Assembly (NCBI RefSeq): GCF_024763615.1
Contig: NC_077223.1
Location: 45,880,627 to 45,944,626, forward strand
DNA from: Phlebotomus papatasi
Taxonomy: Eukaryota; Arthropoda; Insecta; Diptera; Psychodidae
DNA: 64,000 nucleotides
Reading direction: 5' to 3'
The notes under the pieces are model-generated. The model saw only the letters and a list, made by a program, of their open reading frames with translations, was not told the origin of the DNA and searched no databases. Numbering within the stretch: position 1 is the stretch's first letter; each line of letters begins with the position of its first letter. The position numbers and the translations under genes were made by a program. Shown piece by piece: positions 12,008 to 24,620 of this stretch.

Positions 12008-12700
12008 AGGGTTAGGTGTATCAAAAAGACTGGAAAACACTATATTTTCTCTATTTTTTTTTAAATAATGATTTTGTATTTTTAATTAAGTTTTTAAGCA
12101 TACAACAATACAGCATTTAAACAATTTTTTGTGAAATTTTCAATTGAATATCTTGAAAATTAAGATGTCGGAACCTGATTTTCGAACACTTTTTTTCTTA
12201 AATACATACTTTTCGGTGGAGAAGATTTCTCAGAATATAGGTATATAACTGCTCTCTCTTTGAGTTCGAGCAGTAAAATGAAATCGATCAAACAAACGTT
12301 TAACATAAAAGCTTGGCAGATTAGGTGATTTTTCATTTATATTGGATGATTAGACTCCATATAAAACAACATTTAAAAAGTTTTCCTGAAAATGCCAGTG
12401 AATGATAAAATTTTCATTCTTGAGAAAAAATTTTATGAGTAGTAAATTTCAAGAGTTTTTCGCATAAAATAATTTAAAATAAAAAAATTTATAAAGTTCA
12501 TTTATCAATACGATTATTTGAAAATTTATCACTTCTAAGCATAAATATTTACTAATAGCAAACAGATGAAGATTTGCAAAAAAGTATCCTAGAGACTTAT
12601 AACTTTTCACTTTGTGATTATGTACAAATTTAAATATTCAGAGGAAATCATTTTCTGTGTGGGACACCGAGGACACCGGTATTCCCATAGGGGTTAAAGT
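12008..12700 (+). repeat. dispersed repeat and piggyBac-like MITE fragment
   Basis: The start (tcaaaaagactggaaaacac) is repeated at 45977 just after another piggyBac-like copy. The end (about 12535-12700) carries the right half of the TTAA element, with gggacaccg...accggtattcc before ggggttaaag. Termini are too decayed to place exactly. Confidence 0.55.
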
Positions 12701-12879
12701 AGACGCATCCCACAGACATTTCTAAAGATTCTATTTAATAGAGTTTTACATCGAATGAGTTCAAATTTTGAGAAAATATTCTTAAGATATTGTACTCTTC
12801 TAGCGAAAAAAAACAAAAACAAAAACAAAAATCAAATAAGTTGTATTAAAACTTCTTCAAACCGGTAAACTATATAGAT

Positions 12880-14820
12880 TAAAAGGGCTGGCAAAGCGTC
12901 TCAGGCTTTGCGGAGTGCTCGAACTCGTAACTTTTAGATCCTATATCAATCTACTACGCATTTATCGCGTTTACCGATTCTCAACCAATTTGAACCGCTT
13001 TATAAATTATACTCAAAACATAGCCCAAAATGTTTTAGTTGTAATATTATTGAACTTCGGATAAAAATTAGTTATCGGTTCATTACCGATGCAGAACCGT
13101 TTGGAACCGATTCAGTTTTATAGTAAATTCTAAGATCTTTCCAACCAATGTGATCATGATACCATTCGATGGAGAAATGCGCTCTCTAGCCTTTTCAATC
13201 TTTGAACTTGATCGATTAACAGAAAGCGCCAAATCACATCATATCAGTAGGGGAGAGTGGGGCAAAAAGTTACAAATCGAAAAATTCAAAATTCAATATC
13301 TTCTATAATAAAAAAGATAGCGGCTCAAATTTTTTTCTATAGATAGCCTTCATAAACCTTCTTCAATGTCGTAAGTTTCTTAGAATTCCAACAAGGAATT
13401 TAGAAAATAAAAAATATCGAAATTTTTAGCCCTATTTTTGAAATATTTTCCTTGCTGAAGGTAAAAATTATTACCTACTTATTTTCCAAAATTGGTGCAC
13501 TAGTGAATATTTTCTAAATAATTTGGATTTTTTGAATACGAATCCGCTATCTATTTTAGAATTTCACAAAAGTTCTTTTATCCAGAAATCCTTTTATCAA
13601 AAATGACCACTTGGGGTAAAAAGTAACAAAAGGTATAGAGCAAAAAGTAGCGAAAAAGCGAAGCAATGTCTGATGTTTCACGGCGAAAAGTAACGTCATT
13701 ATCATGTCTCGCCGCTTGTTGTTTGCATTGGTCAAACCATTTGCAGTCTTTTGTGTGTTTTTTCTAAAATAGCTTTAAAAGCGCCTTTCTCGTTTTCTCA
13801 CTTTTCTCGCAGAGAAAACGATGTTTTACAAAGGTGTAGATGAATAAATTTTCTATGAAAATATGTCCTCAAGGTATTTTTTCAAATTTACGGAAGCCTG
13901 TAATGAAGCGAATCAAAATATGATAATACCCAATATCTGGTACTATTTGTCCCAGCATTTTTGAGAATTGTTCCAAAATTACCTTTTAGAAATTGGCTCG
14001 ATAAACGTATTTCTTTACAAAATAGAGGAAAATTACTTTCACAAAGTTGTAGAGAGGTAAATTTCCTATAAAAATGCGCTAATTATAAATTTTTGAAGCG
14101 CTCGAGTAGCTTGTAAAAAAATAAAATATCCGATTTGTGACTTTTTGCCCCAGGCTCCCCTGCCTAAAGAAAAATTGCTCAAAAATTGAAAATCAGTGAA
14201 AACAATTTCCTAAAAAAAAAACCTCCCCAATTGTAAACTGAAAGTGATGATTTTGTCCAATCCCACACAAAATACCGATCCTCATAAAATACAAAAACAT
14301 AGTTTAGTCGACCACTGAAGAAAATCCACATCCAGGACCGCAATCTCTGGGAAAAATTGAAGAAGTGTTTTTCTTTGTAAAGAGACTTCAAATCCACTGG
14401 CCATCACCGGAGAATCCCCTGTTATTATAAATGTCTTAAGGATATTTTGGACAAAATTTTTCCCATAGACAACCTCTACATAGAACATATCCAAAAACGA
14501 AAAAAAATCACGCGACGTGTTTTCGAGCAATCCCAATAAACATGGTTTTGGAGAGGGAAGGGGAGAGGTGAAAATAATGAGCACGTTAATAGTCCCAAGG
14601 TTGACTTATGGGGGCCCTCTGAAGGTTCCAAGTCTCTATCTCTCACCGTTTGGGTTGTAGGGGTGGTATCGACCGTACGGACGGACGTACAGATAGACGA
14701 ACAACGTGATGTCAAAAATCTCAAAAGTTCAGATTTCCAAAATTCTACCAAAATATGACTTCCATCAAAATCAAGGGATTATATTTACTACTTCCGCTGT
14801 GGAAGTCGAGCAGTAATAAT
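12880..14820 (+). repeat. long dispersed repeat, interrupted by a 911-bp MITE
   Basis: The head has 'ggcaaagcgtctcaggctttg' and 'gctcgaactcg', then several ACCG(A/G)TT motifs (accgattctcaaccaa, accgatgcagaaccg). After the inserted element at 13250-14160 comes a tail with a CGGACGGACGTACAGAtAGACG stretch near 14675 and ends near gtcgagcagtaa. The same tail recurs at 24900-25210, and the middle part recurs inverted at 46390-46770. I see no protein. It could be a decayed LINE, a Helitron-like element or a non-coding satellite-like repeat. Confidence 0.6.
13250..14160 (+). mobile_element. 911-bp TA-type MITE (GGGGCAAAAAGT), copy A
   Basis: Begins GGGGAGAGTGGGGCAAAAAG after TA and ends with the inverted CTTTTTGCCCCAGGCTCCCC; the right TA seems mutated to TG. 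Copy B at 41456-42366 is the same length in the opposite orientation, and a shorter copy C is at 35968-36528. The interior is AT-rich and has no open frame. TA targeting suggests a Tc1/mariner-type mover. Confidence 0.88.
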
Positions 14821-15091
14821 GTTGTTTACCAGTGCAGTTCTTAGAAAAAGCATTCTCTCCATACAAAATCAAGTTTAGCATGTTTCAAAGAAATGTAGGT
14901 AGGAGATAAAATTATGGGTTTTTTAGGCTCAAGATAATGAAAATTGTAATAAATATTTAAATTTAGGAAAGAATAAAAAGCACTCATTTCAGATAGAATA
15001 AAATAAGAATGATAAAACAAAAATTTTCAAAGTTTAAAAGGAATCTCATAAATTTTAGAATTCTCAAAATTCCATCCGTGATTCCATATTT

Positions 15092-15422
15092 GGGTCCCGG
15101 TCAAAATCCCGAAAGCCAAAATCCCGAAAGCTAAAATCCCGAAAGCCAAAATCCCGAATGGGCCAAAATCCAGAAAGCCAAAATCCTGAATTCTTAAAAG
15201 TGTCATAGCTACTCCCACGATTGCTACCCGCGCTTGCTGGAGGCAAAGGGAAATCTTCTGTGTCTTGGGAAATTGTTCTAAGCATTTTCCTCCATATAAT
15301 TTCATCCCTTTGAGGATTTTGAACATTCAGGATTTTGGCTTTCGGGATTTTGGCTTTCGGGATTTTGCCGTTTGGGATTTTGGCTTTCGGGATTTTGGTT
15401 TTCGGGATTTTGGCTGCCACCG
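15092..15422 (-). mobile_element. foldback element with 15-bp tandem arrays, copy 1
   Basis: Two arms of tandem 15-bp units (ccaaaatcccgaaag and its complement) face each other around a unique core of about 140 bp containing 'cctccagcaagcgcggg' in the other orientation. Ends are GGGTCCCGG at the left and GGCTGCCACCG at the right. An 8-bp target-site duplication, ccatattt, lies at 15084-15091 and 15423-15430. This organisation resembles Drosophila FB foldback elements; the 8-bp duplication would also fit a hAT- or P-type transposase. The repeat translates as an open FGFRD pattern in several frames because 15 is a multiple of 3; that is not a gene. Confidence 0.93.
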
Positions 15423-15430
15423 CCATATTT

Positions 15431-17330
15431 ATCTATTGAAAGTAACAAAATTGCAATAATTTTCGAGTATCAGAATAATTATAAAGGCTTCTAACGCTAG
15501 AAGAAATCTTAAAATAATTCTAAACATTTTATTTTAGGTTCTGAAATAATATAAGGGACAGTTTTAGGTAGGTTCATAGAGCACTTGACTACGTCGAATA
15601 ATTAATTATTTTAAGGTAGAGATTAATGTGTTATAAATAAATTTTTGTACTCAAGAATACAGTACTAAAAAACATATTCTAAATCAATATTATCTTTTTG
15701 TACTATTCAGATGATTTTTTGCACTTAAAATTTTAATATTCTAATAAAATGTATAAAAATCGAACTATTTTGAGGATTTGGAGTAATGGAAAGTCAAATT
15801 TTCTTATTTATAAATATTGTAGAAATTTAATTCTGCAATAAAATTCTTGCTCAAATTATGGTTGATACGTTGAAATCCTTAAGTATTCTAATTTTCTGAT
15901 TAAGATTAAAACTGTCCCATTATACCTAAAATTTGGGGGGTCCTCTTCATGATAAACGTTATTAATATTTTTTTATATGATGCTAATGAGGGCTCTTCGA
16001 AGATCCCAAGTCACTAACCCTAACTGATTGACCTCCAGCTCTTTTAAAAACTATTAAATGAATGAACGTTTGAGGGAATACAATGCTCTTTCATTTAGAG
16101 TTTGAGTAATTTCTCTTTCAGAAAGAATTAACCATTTGAAATTATATAATATCAAAATAAATTTCTCATACCGCAGGTTATGAATTTTATGTTATTGAGC
16201 ACTTATATCTATTCGCCTCTTCTATGTGACTTTACAATTGTGAGAGAAATGCGATAATGCAGCGAAAAATTCCGTTTGTTGAGCATTCATGAATTCCAAT
16301 GCATATCCGAGTGACAATTTTCTGAGAAATGGACAAGGGAAGTTTTTATCGTGCAACCACTGTTGCATTTGCGCCTTATACCACTCTAGTCTAAAGTCTG
16401 TACGTTTATGAGATTGTGAGGAAAATACAAATACACAAGATGTGGTAATTAACATCTTGGATAGTGACTTGTCTATATCAGCCTTTATACAATAAGCTTA
16501 TTACATTTGGATCAATCTATTGAGGCATAAAATGACAAGGAGTGCGAGATGGAGCATGTCCCAATGGCAAAAAGTGGCTCTATCGAGACAGAAAATGTGC
16601 TGTGGCATTTTTCGAGACGAAGAAATAATTGCACAGATCCATAAATAGTATTTATGTAATTATTATTTTATAATAAATAATGTTGTACCGAGATGAACTT
16701 ACCATGAAATTACAAATCTGAGACGTATCACAAGTGTCGCTTCAGTTGAAATGGATTTGCTTGACAATTTCAAGAGTCTTTTGCTCCAGCAAATTTCAAT
16801 TGCAACATTGTAAATCATTATATATGATATTATAATTAAGATGTGTCACAACATTTTAAGTAGTTTATGATAGGAAATTATCCTGTATAAAAGTAAGCTG
16901 ATTACATTATATGGCAAAACACTTTTAGACTTTAGATACAAATTGTAGTTAATGAAAGTTAAGAGGGGTCATCGAAAATCTAATATCACTATCTTAACCT
17001 TACATGTTAACCTCTTAACCTTAAATGATTACATTATGCAATAAATTGACAACTTTTTTTTTGGCACACGAATCTCACATGGTACATTTGATAGAGTCGA
17101 GTCTCCTGATTAAGAATCCATTCTTCGTTTTGCTCCTACACGTTACAATTTTCTTTATTTAACTTTTCAGTTTTTGCTATTTTGCCTCAATATTATCAAT
17201 TATTACTCAGGTTCTTGTATACAGAACTCAATGGGCATCCGTTGGAAAAGTGAGTAATTATTCTTTAGCTTTGTAGAATGCATGATGTTTGTAAAAAAAA
17301 AACATATTTGATGCATTTTAGGGTGATGTC
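15431..17330. other. AT-rich non-coding DNA
   Basis: No recognisable gene. A 77-codon minus-strand frame at 16222-16455 has ordinary amino-acid composition but no family match, no intron borders and no neighbours; left uncalled. Confidence 0.45.
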
Positions 17331-18800
17331 AAACAAATGAAGAAAGGAGGGAAAAATGAAAGAGATTAGTTTCGATATTATATCATTTTAGAAAGATCAT
17401 CGAAGACCGGAAATTCGATATATCTTACCGCTTGAATTTTAAAAAGGGCAGAAGACTAAAAAAAAAGCTCTAAAAACAGTAATTTTGAAACAAAGCTATT
17501 ACCGTTAATATACCAATCTATCACCGAATGTGATCGATGCATTCAGGTTAAGAATTATAAGACCTTTCAAAAAAATCCAAATTTGATCAAATCAGTTGAT
17601 AAATAGGCGCTCCAAAGTAGTTGAACTTTGACCTTTATAATTTAAAGATGGCGATTTTTCCAGTGATAGGTGTCGAACGACGAAATGTTCGGCTGCACTA
17701 CTGAACTGGCTATTGCCAGGAGCTCCATGAAGTCCGTAGCAACTGATATTAATCTGATCTTAGATAAATAAGTTTTTTTTTTTTTTAAAAAACTTCAGAA
17801 ATGCTAAATGTTTAGATTTAGATCCTTGACAGTGACGCAATGGTGTTAAAGCCCTGAACTATATTAAAAAAAAAAAAACAAGTATAAACACTAATTGGAA
17901 TGCGGAATTATAAAATTAGAGGATTCCTGCGGAATTCTTGATGACATCGGTAAGGGTAAGTCGGTGGCAGCCGTAACCAGTATATATAAATTTAAAAAAA
18001 ATCAGGTTATGGCTATTTAGGGGACAATATTTTGATGTCATTTGGTCAGGAAAGTTTGAGGATGTTTTTTCATGTTAATCGAAAGATCTAAGATTCCACT
18101 ATGAGAATTCAGTCACATGCTAAGTGAACTACAAATACAAAACATAACTTAATTTCACGAATATTTCGTCTTAATATAACTATGATCGAAAAAATCGCTA
18201 TTTTGAATTATTGAAGGTCAAAGGTCAACTACTTTGGAGGGCCCATTTTGCAACCGATTTGGTTAAATTTAGATTTTTTGGAAAGGTATTAAAATTCTGA
18301 ATACGGATGTATCGGTCTTCATCGATAATGAACCGGTTAAGTAACGATTTTGAATAATTTTTTCGTAAATTTTTTTTACTTCACCTTAAATTTGTTCTCA
18401 AGCTAGAGGTCAAATAGGAAGAGATATTGACTTCCGGTCTTCGATGACCCCCAATAAAAAACAATATCTCTAGACGTTTTTCCCCTTTTTCCCCTATTTC
18501 CCTAAAAAATGTTTTTTCGGTTTTTCTCGAAATTGGCCCAAGCTTTTTCAATGATTTCTGGATATATTTTAGAGCTAGTCCAGGCGAACATTTCGCCCAA
18601 ACATACCTATAACCTGGGAAATTTGCCATTTTGAATTATTGAAGGTCAAAGGTCAACTACTTTGGAGGGCCCATTTTTCAACTGATTTGATTAAATTTGG
18701 ATTTTTTTGGAAAGGTATTGAAATTTCGAATCCGGCTGCATCGGTATTCATCGATAAAGTGAGTCGGTTAAGTACCGATTTTTTGATTTTCAAATGCTTT
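17330..18800. repeat. compound dispersed repeat with a direct duplication
   Basis: A block of about 158 bp (starting 'ttgaattattgaaggtcaaa', ending near an accg(g)ttaagta motif) occurs at about 18198-18355 and again at 18627-18785 in direct orientation, with an inverted relative at about 17513-17650. Between them is a segment with 'gacttccggtcttcgatga', also present inverted near 17400. No coding. Confidence 0.65.
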
Positions 18801-18810
18801 TGTGGTTTAA

Positions 18811-20214
18811 CCCCTTAACGACGAGACACTTTTTACGGACTGAAAATCAACAATAAAAATTAAACTGAGAAACATAATAAATGATAAGTTTTACATCTAA
18901 CCTTGGAGAGTCCAACAGTATATGATTCGGTGTATTTTGTGCCTCTATAAACGATAGGGACAAAAATAGCCCATAAATTTAAGTAATTATTCTGACACTG
19001 CCAATGAATAATATTTTTCACTGTAATGAAAAATATTACGTATGATTATTGCAGTTTTTACTGCCAAAAGGGTTTTGCTTAAAAAAAAAATTGGAAATAT
19101 AAAAAAAAAATAAAATCAATTATGAATTTGAGAATATAAAAATTCGCCATTTTTGTGCTTAAATATTTAGTAGGGGAAAGTCGTCTGCCTTCAAACGAAA
19201 AATGGAGTTCCAAATTTAAGATTTTTTTCTGAAGAATCCACAAAATGGATGCTATTTTCTACTACACCAAAAAATTCTCTTGTTCATTCGGCGTATATGA
19301 TTACCTCATTTAGCACTTGCAAGTCCTCAGTTTTTCCTTCTGAGGAAATTAAAAAAGTGATGTCGATTTGTATGAAGGCAGCTGGCATAGTCTGCCTTTA
19401 AACGCGAGGCAGCTACCTTTAAATGTTTTTTTTTCACTGAGAATATTGAATCAATAAAACTAAATGGGCTATAAATGATTAGGTTGAAGCCTAACGCACT
19501 CACTAAAATCATCACTGCAGTCAAAAGACATTAAACAATAACTTTTCTTCACATTTTTCTGAAGCACTGTTTTGCACTTGAAAATTTGGAAGAAAAAGCC
19601 ATTGAAGTTGAAAATTGTCAACTTGAAACATCCCGGCCGGAGCAAGATAGCAGGTTATAAGTATTTGTATGACGTTCGTCAGAGAAAAGTAGGAGTTCGA
19701 TTTCTCATGTTTTGATGTATGGAAAGATAGGATTTAAAGGCACACGACATTAGCATTTAAAGGCTGCTGCAGGGTGATATTTGCAAATTTTTGCCACCCA
19801 CAAAAATTGTGTCATCTGAACCAAAATGTATTAACAGAAATATTAAGCCTGATTAACCTTCTATGTGTCACAATGGAAGATTTATTTGTAAAATGATTTT
19901 TACTATGAAAAATCACATGATTTGTGGAACATCAAAATTACAGTTTAGAGCTCATTTTCATTTTTTTTTATCTAGCATCTAGGAAATAGGAGCTAGGCTC
20001 TCCATTTTTTGATGATTTGTGAGGATGATGGATAGCTACCTAATAGTTAATAGAATATAATTTATGCTTTTGAGAACAACGAAAAAATCGCAACATTTGA
20101 AGGCTGCTGCATTTAAAGGCAGACGACTTTCCCCTACATAGAGAAAAAAACAGGAAAAATTATTTTCTTTATGGGACACCGGTGTTCCAATCGCCCTTAA
20201 AGGGTTAAGAATCA
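18811..20214 (+). mobile_element. piggyBac-like MITE, copy 1, containing another MITE
   Basis: Flanked by TTAA (18807-18810 and 20215-20218). Termini CCCCTTAACGACGAGACAC and its partner TCGCCCTTAAAGGG form a short inverted repeat, as in piggyBac non-autonomous elements, which begin with CCC inside TTAA. Removing the insert at 19173-20134 leaves about 440 bp, comparable with copy 2 at 30135-30652. Confidence 0.85.
19173..20134. mobile_element. 962-bp TA-flanked MITE (GGGGAAAGTCGTCTGCC)
   Basis: Terminal inverted repeats GGGGAAAGTCGTCTGCC and GGCAGACGACTTTCCCC, TA on both sides, inserted within the piggyBac-like copy. Internal relatives of the end (aaaggctgctgcatttaaagg, tctgcctttaaacg) are scattered through it. 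No transposase remnant recognised. Confidence 0.88.
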
Positions 20215-20279
20215 ATTTGATCTCTAGTAGATCAGTAATACCAAAAGATCATGCAAAAAAACTAATTCACGGTGAGATC

Positions 20280-20345
20280 TATCTCATGAGTTCGAGCATA
20301 CCGCAAAGCTGGGACGCTTTGCGATCTCCTTTAAAGTCGATGCTT
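20280..20345 (-). repeat. head fragment of the long dispersed repeat, inverted
   Basis: Contains 'gagttcgagcataccgcaaa' and 'gggacgctttgcg', the inverted form of the head seen at 12893 and 51838. Confidence 0.7.
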
Positions 20346-20349
20346 ATCT

Positions 20350-21846
20350 GGAGATTAAATTCTAAAAAATGTATTATGTGGAAATATAAAATTTAATTAA
20401 AAGGGCAGTGAGTTTTTTAAAACTCTTGGCAAATGAACTTCATTTAAGTTCACCAAATTTCTTTTGAGTATTTGAAAACATAACGCACATTTCCCATATG
20501 TTAATTTATTATCCCAAAAATTTTAATTTTCCAAAATTATGCATGCCTAAGATTGTCCCATCCTCCCCTAGTTTCATTAAAGTAAAGGATACACGAATTG
20601 ATCCTAATGCCCAACGTACAATAACTTTTGTTTTGTAAACATGTTTTTGACATTTCAATGAGAGTGGGTGATGATCTAGATCTAGTTAAGTCGCTCATTC
20701 TCATGGGAAATTTTGAAAACATATTTACAAACAAAATTTATTGTGCGCTGGTTATAATAAAATGCCATAACATTCATTTTAAACAATAACAATATTTTAC
20801 TCAAATATTTACACTAATTTTCATAAAACATTTTTTAAAAATACAAATCTTAAGAAATTCAAAAGGATACCATGAAAGCTTCCACAAAGAAATGATGCGT
20901 CGTTTTTCTTCCTCGCAAGATTCAAGAAATTATGAACATTCAACTAAAAGAAGAAATTAATCACTTGATTAATGAAACAGTGAATATGATTTAATTTTTC
21001 CGCTATCGTAATTAATTATCGGAATTGAACTTGATTAATACAGCATATTGGCTAGAATAGCAGGTATCCTGTGGTCTTTCAAATTTGAATTATGTCTCTG
21101 AATCAACATATTATCAATTACATGAGCAAATATACCATTTGATTGCATAGGTATAAGCATCAGATGAATCATCGTGGGTTAGTGAAATTCCTCAATGATA
21201 CAAAGCGGGGGTTTGGGTGAGATGTTGTGTGTCCAATAAATGGGACTTGGTTAAGAACGCCAATGATCTCAGTTTTTAATGTTAATTAATTGCGAGACTT
21301 CACACATTTTACAGAGACTCTTTATCTCAATCTTAATATTTTCTGTCAGGACTATAAAAATTATTCCATTGAAGAAACTATCTTCGAAATCAACTACAAG
21401 AAATTAAGGATTGGTAACGTTGATTTAGAATACTGTGTGTAATTTTACTTTAAATTGTGTGATGAATGGATCCTAATCTCTCAATAAGAAATAAAGCAGC
21501 CCCTATAGAATCAACTTAATTTACTCTCTCAGAATTGTGATGGTGCAAGAAGCTGGAGCATTTTTCTTCTGAACTCTGACTCTGGTTTCTTTTTTGTCAA
21601 ACATCATACCATGAGTGGCTGAGGATGAGAAGCAAGTTAAGAAAAGTCCACAGAGTCCCATTCTCGGCTCCCAATCAACATATCAATGATTCGAGGTGGA
21701 ATTTATCAAATATGGGATCGTTATGCGAATATATTTAGCCTTTCATCAGCAACTCCATCATCCTGGGCTCATTATGATGGCCTTCTTCCATGAACCAGAG
21801 TGCATGCATTCTGCATGCCTCAAAAAGTGCACGCACTTTGTAATTA
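20350..21846. other. non-coding DNA with a solitary MITE end
   Basis: At 20549-20570 there is a right terminus of the GGGGA type (GATTGTCCCATCCTCCCC followed by TA) without a recognisable left partner. The rest is AT-rich unique sequence; 21100-21840 looks less degenerate but carries no exon I can support. Confidence 0.4.
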
Positions 21847-22914
21847 GGGGAAATGCTTCTAATTTTGTCCAGTTTCTTATTTTGGACACTTTGAGGATAA
21901 CATTGGACACTAAAAATAAATTGATTAAAATGATGGATTTTTATTCCAATATTTGATGAATAATGAATTCTATCTAAATATTTGTTCTTTTTGGAATATT
22001 TTAACACTAAATACGTTAAAATTTGAATATGATTTGAGTTGAAATTGCTTTGTTGAAAATTCAGTGTGAGCAATTGCTTACGAGAAATATGACAGAACTT
22101 CGTGGCTTACTTCAGTCTTATTTAGTTTTGGTGAAGTACTAACAAAGTTTGTTCGCTGTTTTTGAGTGATATTATTGAATATTCATTGAATATTGTGTTG
22201 ATTCACGTTACTGATGATTTGTACATTTGACCTGAAGTGAGATTTGCCTTGTGAATTATATTTTTCGTGTGAAAAATGGGAAATTTTTTAAGACATTCAC
22301 CAGTGAGGTGATGATTCTTATTTTGGACAGGTGTTTTTCTCACGAAATTTCGTGAAGTTTTAGCTTTTGTGATGACTAGGTTGGACAAATGCCTGGAGAA
22401 ACAAAGGAGCATCATCTCTACGAAAGAGATGCAGTGAGAAATGCCTTGAAAGGCTCCCGGAAAGGGCAGGGAATGAGCGAATCCGCACGTACTTGGAGTA
22501 CCGAAGTCAACTCACTTTAATGAATGATATGGAAAGTTTCCGGGCTTCTTGTGACATTCCACGTTTCCCTTACATGACCAGGAAGAGGACTTGGTAAGAT
22601 TGGTTCATAAAATGAAGAACAATGGGCATCCTATTGAGGCGGATTAGCTGTCCAAATTTACAGACAAGTTGTAAAAATTAATAACCAAGTTGTCCAAAAT
22701 AAGAGTCAAATTCACCTCTACATATCAATTCATTTTTAAACGTATTAAAACTAATTTTAGTAAAAATGAGATGATAAATAGCTTGCCAAGTTTCTAAACA
22801 ACCCTTCTGAAAAGAGAGTAACAAGAAAAGTCAATTAGTATTGAAAATATGGCACTTCAAACTTAGGATATCGATGCTTATATGCAGACTGTCCAAAATT
22901 ATAAGCACTTCCCC
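21847..22914 (+). mobile_element. pogo-type DNA transposon remnant, copy 1
   Basis: A 1068-bp element flanked by TA, with ends GGGGAAATGCTTCTAATTTTG and its complement AAAATTATAAGCACTTCCCC. At about 22415-22655 it keeps broken coding for the N-terminal DNA-binding part of a pogo-like transposase. One frame reads YERDAVRNALKGSRKGQGMS, like a psq helix-turn-helix (A-L-x-x-x-x-x-G-x-x-M-S). After stops and frame shifts another frame reads LHDQEEDLVRLVHKMKNNGH followed by P-I-E-A-D, like the CENP-B-type second helix-turn-helix. The catalytic DDE domain is absent. Two more copies are at 36529-36997 (partial) and 38475-39491, both inverted. Confidence 0.8.
22415..22655 (+). pseudogene. broken pogo-like transposase N-terminus
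   Basis: Two adjoining frames carry the two halves of a psq plus CENP-B-type DNA-binding region, separated by stop codons and at least one frame shift, with no start codon of good context and no catalytic domain. It explains the otherwise protein-like, GC-richer patch inside the transposon. Homology is judged by eye from the AL..(6)..GxxMS pattern and the EEDLVRLVHKMKNNG helix. Confidence 0.7.
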
Positions 22915-22916
22915 TA

Positions 22917-23960
22917 TACCATGGAACAAAAATTTCATCAACCAGTAGCATTTCATCGATGGATGGGCGAGTGAAGGTCTCAAGTTTTTTTTTGTTCTCA
23001 CCCATCCCAAGAGACATATCTTCTCTCCTTATGTCTCTTCCTTCTTATATGGCATTTTTTCCTGCCTCTCCTGTTCGCAAATGCCTCCCCCTCGGAGATT
23101 CCCGCCTGCATTTCACAGCTCCCCTGGATGGAACAATGGGCCATGGATGAGCACCTTTCCTGGACATTTGAAGTGGCTCAGGCACAGAGTTATGCCTCAA
23201 CCATCATGAATATTCAAAGGGTGTGCGACATGCATTGAAAACCCGTAATTATGTCGAATGGAATTGCACGAATGGAAATGATGGGCGAGATGATGAAATG
23301 TGGTAGTGGCAGAAGGAAAGCAAGCACATTGGTCATTTTCTTGCCCCCTTTTTTGCACCCAACTCACCGCCACATCCATCGTTGTGGACTCCTTCGATGC
23401 ATGACGAAGAAGCTATGCCAGAGCCAAAATGGCGATTACATTCCCCACATACCAAAATATCTCAACCAGAGAGATGATTTTTCACTTGAAAAATTCTATA
23501 TACAATGATGAAATTCCCAAATACCACGCACTAATGACTGCCACTCTGGAGACAACAGCACTCCTCCAGCTAACAAATTAGACGCAATGCGCAATGTGCC
23601 CCTGTGTCCTTTCGATACAATTCTTCATCTCATGCCATCGATTGTGGAGGGCTGTTATGAATTAGTTGGTGGCTTCTTCTGAGAAATCTCCTCTCGAACA
23701 CACAGTGTCGCCTTCAAGTAAGAAGCATGATGACTTCTTAATTACACTTTAGAACTGTGACGGAAAGTTTGATTGCAGATAGGCATCTGACTGAGTGAGA
23801 GCAGATGTTAAATATTACAATAGGACTTGCAATGGGTAAGATACTTTTCATGCTCTATTTGATAGACCCATCAATTAAATAAAAATTAAATCTAACTGGT
23901 CTAGATTCCTATTCTAATATAAGTTTATTTTATAATTAGAAAAATTTATTATTAAAAAAG
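22917..23960. other. unique GC-richer region
   Basis: About 800 bp (22920-23720) with balanced composition and no repeat signature. Several short frames in both directions overlap without one clearly better than the others, and no splice-consistent exon chain emerges. Possible regulatory or unrecognised exonic DNA. Confidence 0.4.
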
Positions 23961-24123
23961 ACATTTTGTAAACGTTTTGGGTAGCAAAACGTCCCATTCT
24001 TTACGCAATTGTCGAACTCGTGACATAGAAGCTACACCCCAAACCCAAAAGGTCTTTTACATCATTTACCGTTTATTGTCCACAACCGATTAGAACCGAT
24101 TCATACAAATCATTCATGAGATC

Positions 24124-24318
24124 ACAAGATGAACGCAGGACACCAATGCCCTTTCCGGAAGCGTCAGTGAGAAGGGATGGAAGGGATCAATTCAGAGTCA
24201 AACTTCTCAGTTTTCCATTTCCAGTTCTCAGTTTGGAAAACTGAGGAATTTGACTCTGAATTGATCCCTTCTTACTGACACTTCTGGAAAGGGCATTGGT
24301 GTCCTGCGTTCATCTTGT
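24124..24318. mobile_element. near-perfect 195-bp palindrome
   Basis: ACAAGATGAACGCAGGACAC at the left pairs with GTGTCCTGCGTTCATCTTGT at the right, and the arms remain complementary almost to the centre (ctcagttttcc / ggaaaactgag). Transcribed, it would form a long hairpin. No target duplication is certain; a short 'attcatgagatc' occurs just before and again about 25 bp after it, possibly part of the host repeat. Confidence 0.85.
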
Positions 24319-24620
24319 AATTTACTATGTCAGTTTAAAATACAATTCATGAGATCGCTTAAAATAGCTTAAGAGTAATCTAATTGATTTTCGGATAAAA
24401 AATATATGGGTCCGTAACCGGTTTCCAAGAGCTTTCTAACAAGCCCAAACATAATACAATTCGGTTGAGAAATACGCTCTCTAGAGCCTTTTTAATCTTT
24501 GACCTTGAAAAACCATTATTAGGACCGATTCAACGGTATTTTCGAACTAAGACAAAACGTCCGCCTGAATAATCCGTTAAACATGTAATTTTAAAACACG
24601 TATACATAAGAAATTTACTA

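Noticed and set aside
14179..14751. Three overlapping minus-strand frames of 72-100 codons
   Set aside because: They lie in the long dispersed repeat tail, in competing phases, and are not kept in the related copy at 24900-25210.
15064..15426. Open frames translating as repeated FGFRD or AKIPK pentapeptides, also near 38789-39145, 47220-47545 and 52842-53342
   Set aside because: They come from the 15-bp tandem units of the foldback element; the frame is open in several phases on both strands and has no independent support as protein.
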